A DNA stretch of 64,000 bases, taken from NCBI GenBank assembly GCA_050331815.1, contig JBHJGM010000003.1:496001-560000 (forward strand). The letters are read 5' to 3'. Source of the stretch: JBHJGM01 sp050331815 (lineage in GTDB: Bacteria; Verrucomicrobiota; Verrucomicrobiia; Opitutales; JBHJGM01). Below are positions 52,505 to 61,058 of this stretch, one piece after another (position 1 is the stretch's first letter; every line of letters starts with the position of its first letter). The notes below the pieces were generated by a model, which made no database searches, was not told the origin of the DNA, and saw only the letters and a program-made list of their open reading frames with translations. Position numbers and translations under genes: made by a program.

Positions 52505-53896
52505 ATGGCCGACCCCAAAACCACCACGCTCCTTTACCCTCACGATGCGCGCATGCATCCGGTCCAGGCGTTCGTGGCGGGGTTTTTGCAGGTTGCGGCG
52601 ATGTTTGTGGGCTGCATCACGCCGGCGCTGATTTTCTGCTCGGCGGTCGAGGTGCCCGAAGGTGCGCAAGGTTACCTGTTGAGCATGGCGCTGGTTTCGG
52701 CGTCGGTTGGCACATTCATTCAGGCGCGGCGTTTCGGGCCGATCGGCTCGGGATTGCTCTCGGTGAACGGGACCAGCTTTGCCTACGTGACGCTGATTGT
52801 GCTGGCCGGGCAAAAGGGCGGGATTGCGCTGGCCTGTGGGATGGCGCTGGTAGCCGTGCCGACCCAATGGGTGTTGGCCTTTTTTCTGCCTTTTTTAAGC
52901 CGGGTGATTTCGCCGCTAGTCGCGGGGATTGTGGTGCTGATCATCGGCCTGAGTTTGATTCCGGCGGTGGCGGGCTACTACCTCGCGGCGGACCTTGGGG
53001 GCAACTTCACCTGGATGACCAATGCCCTACTGGGCGGCACCGTGCTCTTGGTGCTCGTTCTGGCTCAACTCGTGCGCAATCCAATTCTGCGCACGAGCGG
53101 TCCCCTGCTGGCCATCGCAATTGGCTACTTTCTGGCCACAGGCCTAGGGGTGATCGACTGGGGTGCCTCGCCGGTGCCGGAGCAGTGGGTAATGCTGCCA
53201 CAAATCGCCCCCTACGGACTTGCCTTCGACTGGGAGTTGCTACTGCCCTTTATTATTGTGTACTTGGTCTCGTCACTGGAAGCTATCGGCGATCTGACGG
53301 CCACAGCCAACCTCTCGGGCCTGCGCACGGAGGGCCCCGAGTTTTGGAAACGTCTACGGGGCGGAATTTTTTCCGACGCGCTGGCCAGCACCATGGCGGC
53401 GATCATCAACACATTTCCCACGGCCACCTTTTCGCAAAACAACGGCGTCATCCAGATGACCGGCGTGGGGGCCCGCAAAGTCGGCTACTACGTCGCGGGC
53501 ATTTTGCTCGTCTGCGCACTGCTGCCGCAAACAGGTTATGTCTTTGGGCTCATTCCCAAACCGGTTTTGGGCGCGGTGATGCTGATGCTCTTCGGGCTGG
53601 TCTCCTGCGCGGGACTGCGGATGATTTTATCAACAGCCCTCGGCAGCCGCGAGGTGCTGGTGCTCGCCTTGAGCCTCGGCGCAGCCTTTTCGATTCCCAC
53701 CCAGGATGCCTTTGTCGACCAACTGCCAGGCTGGCTTGGGTCGGTGCTAAGTTCGCCGGTGGCAACCGGGGGGCTCGTTGCGGTCGTTTTGAATCTCCTG
53801 TTGCTCACGCGCTGGAGCGAAGCCGGCAAGCCAGCCGCTGCGACAGATTCAGCCGCGGCATCCAATACCGGCAGTGGAGTCCAATCGGTTTCTTAG
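52505..53896 (+). CDS. NCS2 family nucleobase:cation symporter (xanthine/uracil permease)
   Basis: A 463-residue integral membrane protein with about 14 hydrophobic segments. Family features: MFVGCITPALIFCSA (about 33-47), the VNGTSFAYVTL stretch (about 91-101), SLEAIGDLTATANLSG (about 259-274) with the substrate glutamate and the FSQNNGVIQMTGVGARKVG block (about 309-327), the NCS2 signature. It should import purines such as xanthine, hypoxanthine or uric acid with protons or sodium. I used ATG 52505; the open frame extends upstream over the divergent deaminase gene. Its neighbours are all purine-related. Confidence 0.92.
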   Translation: MADPKTTTLLYPHDARMHPVQAFVAGFLQVAAMFVGCITPALIFCSAVEVPEGAQGYLLSMALVSASVGTFIQARRFGPIGSGLLSVNGTSFAYVTLIVLAGQKGGIALACGMALVAVPTQWVLAFFLPFLSRVISPLVAGIVVLIIGLSLIPAVAGYYLAADLGGNFTWMTNALLGGTVLLVLVLAQLVRNPILRTSGPLLAIAIGYFLATGLGVIDWGASPVPEQWVMLPQIAPYGLAFDWELLLPFIIVYLVSSLEAIGDLTATANLSGLRTEGPEFWKRLRGGIFSDALASTMAAIINTFPTATFSQNNGVIQMTGVGARKVGYYVAGILLVCALLPQTGYVFGLIPKPVLGAVMLMLFGLVSCAGLRMILSTALGSREVLVLALSLGAAFSIPTQDAFVDQLPGWLGSVLSSPVATGGLVAVVLNLLLLTRWSEAGKPAAATDSAAASNTGSGVQSVS

Positions 53897-53903
53897 CGAA
53901 GCG

Positions 53904-55352
53904 CTAAGGCTGATAAAAATGGTTTAGGTAGCTGGGTACGGGCACCTCTCCGCCGTCGGCTTCGATTTCCCGAATCATGCGCTCGACGCGGGCGTGTGAA
54001 TCATCCCGGATGGCTGGCCAGTCGTGATTGGTGAAGATGCCGTTGGCGTACACCTTTTCCCCGCCGATGTAGACACGCTCCAAGTTGCGCGTGGAGAGCA
54101 CCATGACGACCGTGGCGTAAACGTCGATAATCGGACCGGCGTCGGGTTCGAGAGGATTCATGATGAGGAAGTCAGCGAATTTGCCGGGCTCGAGACTACC
54201 AACGTGCGCGTCGACATTGAGCATCTCCGCACTGTCGATCGTGTGCAGCGCCAGCACCTGGTAAGGCGTCATAATGGCTGCGGATTCGTACTTCATGCGG
54301 GTGGCGTACAGGCCCATGCGCATGTTTTCGAAGGGGTCGGAGTGGTCGCCGCTGGCCTGGCCGTCCAGCCCCATGCCGATGCGCATCCCTGCGCGCCGGT
54401 ACTTGGGGATATCGGCCAGCCCGGAGCCCAGACGCCCGTTAGAGAGCGGGTTCCAGCACATACGCGTACCAGCTTCGACCGTCTTGTGGAGAATGTCTTC
54501 GGTGGTGTGGATGAAGTGGGCGAAGTGCAACTGGTCGCAGAGCATCCCGGAGTCTTCCAGGATTTTGAACTGCTGATGCTGCACGTGCTTGATCTCGGGG
54601 GCCTCGAGGTAATGCGTCTGCGCGTCGATGCCAAACTCCTCCATCAGCCGGCCTTCCATCCAGGGAAACTCGGTGTCGCCCCGCAGCATGCCCAGCGCGC
54701 TGAGGGAGATATCCAGGAGGTTTGGATGATCCTTTTTGAGTCCTTCAGCTTCGTCGATAAAGGCAGCAAGGCGCTCGCGGTTGACAGCCTCGCTCTGCTC
54801 GATGTCGACGGCCCAGCCAAAAATGATGCGCTGCTCACAGGCCAGCGACCCGGTGAAGTGACCCATCCACTCGTCGTAGTCCCAGCCGTAATTGGCTACC
54901 CAGTTGTAGGCGGTAGTGATGCCGTGACTGGTAAAGTCGAGGGCGCCGTACATGGTCAGCACGTGGAAGTCATCACCCTTGAAGTAATCGCCGAAGGGCG
55001 TATGCGCGGCGGCGATCCAGGCGTAGAGGTTGTCCTCGCTGGCGATACCGCGAAAGGGCGCGGACCACAGATGGCTGTGCGCTGAGATGAAACCCGGCAG
55101 GATGATTTTCCCGGTGGCATCGACAGTGTCGCTTGCTTCGATGTCTGCGGGGGGCGCGCCCTCACCAATTTCATCGATGCGCCCATCGGCATCGACGGTG
55201 AACCAGCCCTCGAAGGGCAGGATTTCGCCGGGCTCCATAGTCAGGATGGTGCCACCCTTGACCAGCAGCAGCGATTCGGCCTGGCAAACGAGCGGCAGCC
55301 CCAGCAGCCCGGCGGTGGTCCACAGTACGGACAGAAAAACACGTCGTCTCAT
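53904..55352 (-). CDS. Exported amidohydrolase (cytosine/guanine/SAH deaminase-like)
   Basis: A 482-residue amidohydrolase with an N-terminal signal peptide (MRRRVFLSVLW..., about 1-25, before LLLVKGG). The metal motif HSHLW (about 91-95), the later THYLEAPE (about 253-260), LHFAHFIHTT (about 282-291) and GMGLDGQASGDHSD (about 325-338) give the His/His/His/Asp set of the family. It resembles guanine deaminase, SAH/MTA deaminase and related enzymes. The signal indicates a periplasmic enzyme, uncommon for this group. I used ATG 55352; the longer frame overlaps galM. It is convergent with the NCS2 permease gene. Confidence 0.85.
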   Translation of the reverse strand: MRRRVFLSVLWTTAGLLGLPLVCQAESLLLVKGGTILTMEPGEILPFEGWFTVDADGRIDEIGEGAPPADIEASDTVDATGKIILPGFISAHSHLWSAPFRGIASEDNLYAWIAAAHTPFGDYFKGDDFHVLTMYGALDFTSHGITTAYNWVANYGWDYDEWMGHFTGSLACEQRIIFGWAVDIEQSEAVNRERLAAFIDEAEGLKKDHPNLLDISLSALGMLRGDTEFPWMEGRLMEEFGIDAQTHYLEAPEIKHVQHQQFKILEDSGMLCDQLHFAHFIHTTEDILHKTVEAGTRMCWNPLSNGRLGSGLADIPKYRRAGMRIGMGLDGQASGDHSDPFENMRMGLYATRMKYESAAIMTPYQVLALHTIDSAEMLNVDAHVGSLEPGKFADFLIMNPLEPDAGPIIDVYATVVMVLSTRNLERVYIGGEKVYANGIFTNHDWPAIRDDSHARVERMIREIEADGGEVPVPSYLNHFYQP

Positions 55353-55383
55353 GCCCGCATGAGAGCATTTGGCGGGCCGAAAT

Positions 55384-56556
55384 CTATCGGTCCAGCAATT
55401 CCTTGAAGGCTTCCAGGGAGGGAACCCGCCCGAATGCGAACACCGTGATGTGCCCGTAGTCTTCTCCGCGCTCCAAAACAGGGGAAGCACCCATGCCGTC
55501 GAAGTTTTGATTCGGAGAGTCTGGAAACTTCTGGGTTTCGAGAACGAGCCCGCCGTATTTCTCGTAAGCCACCCCGCCCTTGCCGATATGACGGCCCCGC
55601 AAGCCGTGCCCGCCGTACATCTGCAGCCCCGGTTCGGTCGTCGCCAGCGCCATCGCAATTTGAGTCAGGGGCGAGTAATAAATCCCGGCGTCGTTCAGCT
55701 TATCTTGCGACAAGACGAAATTGTGATCGATGCCGCCTGCAATTTCGAATTGGGGGTGCACCTGCTCGAGCGCATCGCCCAGGCGGGTCGTGCTGCGAAA
55801 GTCAAAAGGCGTGCCCTCGACAGATGCGACGCCGGTGGGGATCAAGCCCTCGTCGACAGGCAGAAAATTTTCCGCCGGCAGCTGAATACGGTGATTGAGG
55901 ATCGGCTGACCGCTGTCCGCGCCATTCAAGTTAAAGTAGTTGTGGTGGGTCAGATTAACGGTGGTTGTCCGGTCGCACGTCGCTCCATAGAAAACCCAGA
56001 GATTGCTCACATCGTCCGTGGTATTCGTCTGAAGCACCATCTCGATGGTCGCGGTGAGGTTGCCCGGATACCCTTCTTCCCCATCGGCACTGAAGGTCGA
56101 GAGCGTGAGGTAATCGATACCTTCCTGGTTGGTCAGAACCTGCGACGCCCAGACCTTTTTGTGGAAGCCTTGCCGACCGCCGTGCAGGTGGTTTTCGCCA
56201 TTGTTGCGGGTCAATTGGAAGCGCTCGCCATCGAGTTCAAAACTGCCCCCGGCAATACGGTTGGCGTAGCGCCCGATAACGCAGCCAAAATATGGATGCC
56301 CATCGAGATAATCTTCCAGATTGTCGTGACCCAGAACAACGTCGACCCCGTCGCCCGAAGCATCAGGGACCAAAATCTCCGTGATGATGCAGCCGTAGTT
56401 CGTCACCTTGACGGTAAAGCCGTTGTTGGCCTGGAGCGTGTACAGGTACACCGGCTGGCCGTCGACTTCACCCCAGTCCTCACGCGTGATTCCCGACGCG
56501 GCACACAGCGTGCAGGTTCCCATCAGCAGGACGAACAGCAGCCATCGGAGTTGCAT
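55384..56556 (-). CDS. Secreted aldose 1-epimerase (galactose mutarotase)
   Basis: A 390-residue aldose 1-epimerase with a signal peptide (about residues 1-20, CTLCAASG). Features of GalM: IGRYANRIAGGSFELDG (about 95-111), NHLHGGRQGFHKKVW (about 121-135, with the catalytic histidine), LTHHNYFNLNG (about 204-214), GIDHNFVLSQ (about 275-284) and the late VLETQKFPDSPN with the catalytic glutamate (about 340-351). It equilibrates alpha and beta anomers of galactose and related sugars in the periplasm. I used ATG 56556. It is divergent from the RND efflux operon, with 114 bases and two palindromes between them. Confidence 0.93.
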   Translation of the reverse strand: MQLRWLLFVLLMGTCTLCAASGITREDWGEVDGQPVYLYTLQANNGFTVKVTNYGCIITEILVPDASGDGVDVVLGHDNLEDYLDGHPYFGCVIGRYANRIAGGSFELDGERFQLTRNNGENHLHGGRQGFHKKVWASQVLTNQEGIDYLTLSTFSADGEEGYPGNLTATIEMVLQTNTTDDVSNLWVFYGATCDRTTTVNLTHHNYFNLNGADSGQPILNHRIQLPAENFLPVDEGLIPTGVASVEGTPFDFRSTTRLGDALEQVHPQFEIAGGIDHNFVLSQDKLNDAGIYYSPLTQIAMALATTEPGLQMYGGHGLRGRHIGKGGVAYEKYGGLVLETQKFPDSPNQNFDGMGASPVLERGEDYGHITVFAFGRVPSLEAFKELLDR

Positions 56557-56626
56557 CTGCCGAGCCTGTCCGCCGCCGCAGGGCTTGGCCAGCCGACATT
56601 TCGCGCGGTTCGATGAGGACACAAGT

Positions 56627-56659
56627 GCGTTTGAAACGCGGCGAAGCGTTTAAAACGCT
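56627..56659. promoter_or_regulatory. Two tandem palindromes upstream of the RND efflux operon
   Basis: GCGTTT-G-AAACGC (56627-56639) and AGCGTTT-A-AAACGCT (56645-56659) are perfect palindromes sharing the core GCGTTTnAAACGC, with centres 19 bases apart. They sit 12 bases before the GTG start of the adaptor gene and between divergent galM and efflux operons. Their form is like the operators of TetR-type repressors that control RND pumps, but no such regulator gene is in the window. Confidence 0.6.
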
Positions 56660-56670
56660 AAAACGCCGAA

Positions 56671-57834
56671 GTGAACTTGCAGGGCGGGCTCGAGTGGCCT
56701 TGTATCGATTCTATCAAACGTTTACTTCAAATTTTGGGTGCCCTGTTGATCGTCGGCTTGATTGCCGGCGCAATTGTGGGCGTGAAGGCGTGGCAGTTCA
56801 GCTCGCTGGAGGCCGCTGCAGAGTCGATGCAGCCCCCGCCCACGAGCATTACGGAGGCAGTTGTCACGCGCGATGCCTGGGTGCAGCGCATCCGCGTGGT
56901 CGGCACGCTTGAGGCGGTCAATGGCGTTACGGTGGAAGCCGAACGCGATGGCAAAATCACCGAGTTGGTCTTCAAGCCAGGCCAGTCGGTGGAGGCGGGC
57001 GACCTACTGCTGCGCCAGGATGCCAAGGCCCAGATCGCACGGCTGCGCTCGCTGGAAGCCACCGCGGAATTGGCCCGCATTGAATTTGAGCGTTCGGAAA
57101 AGCTGCTGCGCGATGACACCATCGCCCAGTCGGAATTTGACCAGGCCAAGGCCGAGTACGATGTGGCGGTGGCCGAGGTCGAGAATCAGCGCGAAGAGGT
57201 GGCCAAGCTGGAGATACGCGCCCCATTTGCGGGCCGGTTGGGCGTGCGTCTGGTCGATGTGGGTCAGATTCTTGAACAGGGCGCCGAGGTGGTTTCGTTG
57301 CAGTCCCTGGACCCCATTTTTGTGAACTTCTCGGTTCCTCAGCATCGGCTCGCGCTTTTGAGCGAAGGGATGCAGGTGAGCGTTTCCAACAGCGCTCTGG
57401 GCCGCGAACACGACACGGTCGGCGAGATCACCGCGATCAATCCGCAGGTAAATGCGGTGACACGCAACGTGCTGGTGCAAGCCACGCTGCAGAACCCTAA
57501 AGAAATCTTGCGCCCTGGCATGTTTGTTAACGTGGCCGTGACCTTGCCAGAGGCCCGACAGGTCTTGCGGATACCGCAGACCGCGGTCCTTTCCGCCACC
57601 TATGGCGATACCGTTTTTATCGTGCAAGAATCCGAAGGACGAAAGACCGTGCGCCAGGAAATTGTGCGCCTGGGCGAGCAGCGCGGCGACTTTGTGGAAG
57701 TGCTTTCCGGGCTTGAGGAAGGCACCACGATTGTTTCCACCGGCGTCTTTCGCCTACAGAACAACGCGCCCGTGGCGGTCAACAAGTCGGTTGAGCCTGA
57801 GTTTGGGATCGACCCCGAGGTGGACAACAGCTGA
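56671..57834 (+). CDS. Efflux RND transporter periplasmic adaptor (HlyD/MFP family)
   Basis: A 387-residue adaptor. A hydrophobic segment (about residues 17-38) anchors it in the inner membrane, followed by the lipoyl/barrel-sandwich halves (ITELVFKPGQSVEAGDLLL at about 95-113 and APFAGRLGVRLVDVGQIL), a short helical hairpin between them (about 115-180), and the beta-barrel domain (about 205-300). It links the inner-membrane pump to the outer-membrane channel. The start is GTG 56671; TTG at 56677 is an alternative. First gene of a three-gene operon; the gap to the pump gene is 65 bases. Confidence 0.9.
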   Translation: MNLQGGLEWPCIDSIKRLLQILGALLIVGLIAGAIVGVKAWQFSSLEAAAESMQPPPTSITEAVVTRDAWVQRIRVVGTLEAVNGVTVEAERDGKITELVFKPGQSVEAGDLLLRQDAKAQIARLRSLEATAELARIEFERSEKLLRDDTIAQSEFDQAKAEYDVAVAEVENQREEVAKLEIRAPFAGRLGVRLVDVGQILEQGAEVVSLQSLDPIFVNFSVPQHRLALLSEGMQVSVSNSALGREHDTVGEITAINPQVNAVTRNVLVQATLQNPKEILRPGMFVNVAVTLPEARQVLRIPQTAVLSATYGDTVFIVQESEGRKTVRQEIVRLGEQRGDFVEVLSGLEEGTTIVSTGVFRLQNNAPVAVNKSVEPEFGIDPEVDNS

Positions 57835-57899
57835 AGCGTGTCAGCTAGCCCGCCCCTTGCCTGACGATTTTACGGCACCGCCTACGTTAATTTGCAGCG

Positions 57900-60800
57900 A
57901 TGAAACTGACCGACCTCTTCATCCGCCGACCGGTGCTGGCGCTGGTGGTCAACATCGTTATCGTATTGGCCGGTTTACAAGCCACCACGTCGCTGACGGT
58001 CCGGCAGTACCCGCGCAATGACAATTCATCGGTGACCATCACCACGGCGTATGTGGGGGCCAGTGCGGAACTGGTGCGCGGCTTCGTCACCACACCCATC
58101 GAGCGCGCCATCGCCGCCGCCGAAGGCATCGATTATATTGAGTCGCGCAGCCTGAAGGGTGTCTCTGAAATTACCGCGCGCCTCGAGCTCAATTACGACC
58201 CGATTGAAGCGCTGGCGGATATTTCCTCCAAGGTCGATCAGGTGCGCAACGATCTGCCCCCGGAGGCGGAGGTACCGGTCATCGATGTCGTGTCGGCAGA
58301 CAGCGAACGCGCCACGGCATACCTCAGTTTCGTGTCCGACCGCCTGGGGCAAAACGAGATCACCGACTATCTGGTGCGGCTGGTGCAGCCTCGGCTGTCT
58401 TCCATCGAGGGTGTGCAACAGGCGCAGATTCTCGGCGCGCGCACCTTCGCGATGCGAATCTGGCTCGACCCGGAAAAAATGGCCTCGCTCAACATCAGCC
58501 CTTCGGAGGTCAACCAGGCACTGGCCGACAATAACTTTCTCGCCGCGGTTGGGCAGACCAAAGGGAGCCTGGTCTCGGTTGACCTGAGCGCGAATACCGA
58601 CCTGAAGACGCCCGAGGAATTCCGGCAACTGGTCGTCCGCTCCACCGACGACACCTTAATCCGTCTAGGTGAGATTGCCGATGTGCAGCTGGGGGCCGAA
58701 GACTACGGCACGGAGGTGAGTTCGCTGGGCGAAACCGCGGTGTTCATGGGGATTTTCCCGCAGCCGACCGCCAACGCCATCGACGTGCTCAAGCTCGTGC
58801 GCGAGGAGTTGGACCGGATCAACAAGGAGCTGCCGGAAGGGCTGCAGTCGCGGGTCAACTACGACGCCACCGAATACATCAACGGTGCGCTGCGCGAGGT
58901 CGTCATCACGCTGATCGAGACGCTCGCGATCGTTATCGTGGTCATCTTCCTGTTCATGGGCTCGGTGCGGACCGTCCTGATCCCGATTACCGCGATTCCG
59001 CTTTCCTTGATCGGTGGGGTTTTCCTCATGCAGACGTTTGGGTTCTCGCTCAACCTGCTTACGATTCTGGCCATCGTTCTGGCGGTGGGCCTGGTAGTGG
59101 ACGACGCGATCATCATCGTTGAAAACATCGCCCGGCGCATATCCGAGGGGCTCTCCCCCATGGAAGCGGCGTTGAAAGGCACGCGTGAACTGATTGGGCC
59201 GGTCATTGCCACCACCATTACGCTGGTGGCCGTGTACGCGCCCATCGGTCTGCAGGGCGGCTTGACCGGTTCCTACTTCCGCGAGTTTGCCTTTACCCTG
59301 GCGGGGGCGGTGGTGGTCTCCAGCGTGGTGGCCTTAACGTTGTCGCCGATGATGAGTTCGAAGGTGCTGAAGCCCGGCTTGGGCGAGAGTGGTTTCGCGG
59401 GCTTCATCGCGCGCGTTTTCGAAAAGCTGCGCTCGGTATACACCGGGATACTGCGCTTCAGTCTGGACCATCGCTTGGGCGTTTACGTGGTCTGGATCGC
59501 GCTCGGGCTGCTGACCATACCCATGTTCCTGGTGTCCAAGCGCGAACTCGCCCCGGAAGAGGACCAGGGGGTCATCTTTGGCATCCTGGAGGCTTCAGCG
59601 GAAAACTCCGTCGATCAGACCTCCATCTACGCCGAAGCCATCAACGACGTCTTCACCAGCTTCGACGAAACGGAGTTTACCTTTCAGATCACCAGCGCCA
59701 CGGACGGCTTCGGCGGGATGGTGCTTAAGCCCTGGGCCGACCGCGAGCGCAACGTCTTCGAGATTTTTCCGGAGGCCACCGCGAGCATGGGGGCGATTCC
59801 CGGGGTGAACTTTTTCCTGCTCAAGCCGCCCACCTTACCTGGAGGCGGCAATTTTCCGGTGGAGTTCGTCATCGCCTCGACGGTTGAGCATGAGCAACTG
59901 CTGGAGGTCGCCCAACAGCTGCAGCTCAAAGCGATTGAAAGCGGGCTGTTCGCCTTTCCGCCTCCGCTGGATCTGAAAATCGACAAGTCCGAATACGAGG
60001 TGGTGATCGACCGCGAACTGGCGGGTGTTCTCGACTTGGATATGTCGCAAATCGGTCGCGACCTCAGCGTGTTTTACTCGGACGACTTTGTGAACCGCTT
60101 CAATATTGAGGGGCGCAGCTACAAGGTAATCCCACAGATCAAGCGCAGTGAACGTCTCAATCCGGAGCAACTTGGGGATGTTTACGTGACCGGACCCGGC
60201 GGGGAGTTGGTCCCGCTCTCCACCTTTGCCACCCTAGAGAAAAAGGTCGTCCCGCGTACCCTCAACCGCTTTCAGCAGCTGAACTCCGTCAAGATCAGTG
60301 GGGTGCCCACCCGCCCGCTCGACGACGCGCTGAGCTTCCTGGAAGAAGAAGCTGCGAAGATTCTGCCCGACGGCTACCAGGTCGGCTACACCGGCGAGTC
60401 ACGGCAGCTGCGCGTGGAGGGTTCGAACTTCCTGCCAACCTTCATGCTGGCCCTCACGCTGATTTTTCTGGTGCTCGCGGCGCAGTTCAACAGCTTCCGC
60501 GACCCACTGATTATCTTGTTGGGATCCGTGCCGCTGGCACTCTTTGGGGCGCTCATTTTCATCTTCCTGAAAAATCCCAACCCGATGGTGCCGTTCTTCA
60601 CCGACGGCTGGACGACCACGCTCAACATTTATTCGCAGGTGGGGATGGTCACGCTCGTCGGGTTGATCGCCAAAAACGGCATCCTGGTTGTGGAGTTTGC
60701 GAATTCGCAGCAACTGGCCGGGCTCTCCAAGCGCAAGGCCGTGGAGAAGGCGGCGCTGATTCGCCTGCGCCCAATTTTGATGACCAGTGTGGCCACTATT

Positions 60801-61058
60801 GCCGGGCACTTCCCGCTGGTCTTGGTCACTGGCGCCGGTGCCGAGGCCCGCAACTCCATCGGGCTGGTGCTCGTGGGCGGGATGGCCATCGGCACCATCT
60901 TCACGCTCATCATCGTGCCCGCTGTCTACATGCTTTTCGCCCAGGAACCCAATCCGGAGGAGATTGAAGCCGAGGCGGCTTCCCAGGATGCCGCGGTTTC
61001 TGAGCCTTCCCGAAAACCCCCTGAAGCATCGCCCACCCCTGTGGGAGAACCCGCATGA
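57900..61058 (+). CDS. RND-family multidrug efflux pump, inner-membrane subunit
   Basis: A 1052-residue protein of the HAE-1 group of RND pumps. It has 12 predicted transmembrane helices in two sets and two large periplasmic loops. The proton-relay aspartate pair is in GLVVDDAIIIVENIARR (about residues 399-415) and the second-half lysine and other relay residues are around VTLVGLIAKNGILVVEFAN (about 917-935). It expels hydrophobic drugs, detergents or bile-like compounds using the proton gradient. The last four bases overlap the outer-membrane factor gene (ATGA). Specificity is not predictable from sequence. Confidence 0.95.
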   Translation: MKLTDLFIRRPVLALVVNIVIVLAGLQATTSLTVRQYPRNDNSSVTITTAYVGASAELVRGFVTTPIERAIAAAEGIDYIESRSLKGVSEITARLELNYDPIEALADISSKVDQVRNDLPPEAEVPVIDVVSADSERATAYLSFVSDRLGQNEITDYLVRLVQPRLSSIEGVQQAQILGARTFAMRIWLDPEKMASLNISPSEVNQALADNNFLAAVGQTKGSLVSVDLSANTDLKTPEEFRQLVVRSTDDTLIRLGEIADVQLGAEDYGTEVSSLGETAVFMGIFPQPTANAIDVLKLVREELDRINKELPEGLQSRVNYDATEYINGALREVVITLIETLAIVIVVIFLFMGSVRTVLIPITAIPLSLIGGVFLMQTFGFSLNLLTILAIVLAVGLVVDDAIIIVENIARRISEGLSPMEAALKGTRELIGPVIATTITLVAVYAPIGLQGGLTGSYFREFAFTLAGAVVVSSVVALTLSPMMSSKVLKPGLGESGFAGFIARVFEKLRSVYTGILRFSLDHRLGVYVVWIALGLLTIPMFLVSKRELAPEEDQGVIFGILEASAENSVDQTSIYAEAINDVFTSFDETEFTFQITSATDGFGGMVLKPWADRERNVFEIFPEATASMGAIPGVNFFLLKPPTLPGGGNFPVEFVIASTVEHEQLLEVAQQLQLKAIESGLFAFPPPLDLKIDKSEYEVVIDRELAGVLDLDMSQIGRDLSVFYSDDFVNRFNIEGRSYKVIPQIKRSERLNPEQLGDVYVTGPGGELVPLSTFATLEKKVVPRTLNRFQQLNSVKISGVPTRPLDDALSFLEEEAAKILPDGYQVGYTGESRQLRVEGSNFLPTFMLALTLIFLVLAAQFNSFRDPLIILLGSVPLALFGALIFIFLKNPNPMVPFFTDGWTTTLNIYSQVGMVTLVGLIAKNGILVVEFANSQQLAGLSKRKAVEKAALIRLRPILMTSVATIAGHFPLVLVTGAGAEARNSIGLVLVGGMAIGTIFTLIIVPAVYMLFAQEPNPEEIEAEAASQDAAVSEPSRKPPEASPTPVGEPA

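Noticed and set aside
54024..56616. Two long plus-strand frames opposite the amidohydrolase and galM genes (54024-55085 and 55369-56616)
   Set aside because: Both are antisense shadows of genes with complete family motifs and signal peptides; their translated sequences look like no known protein.
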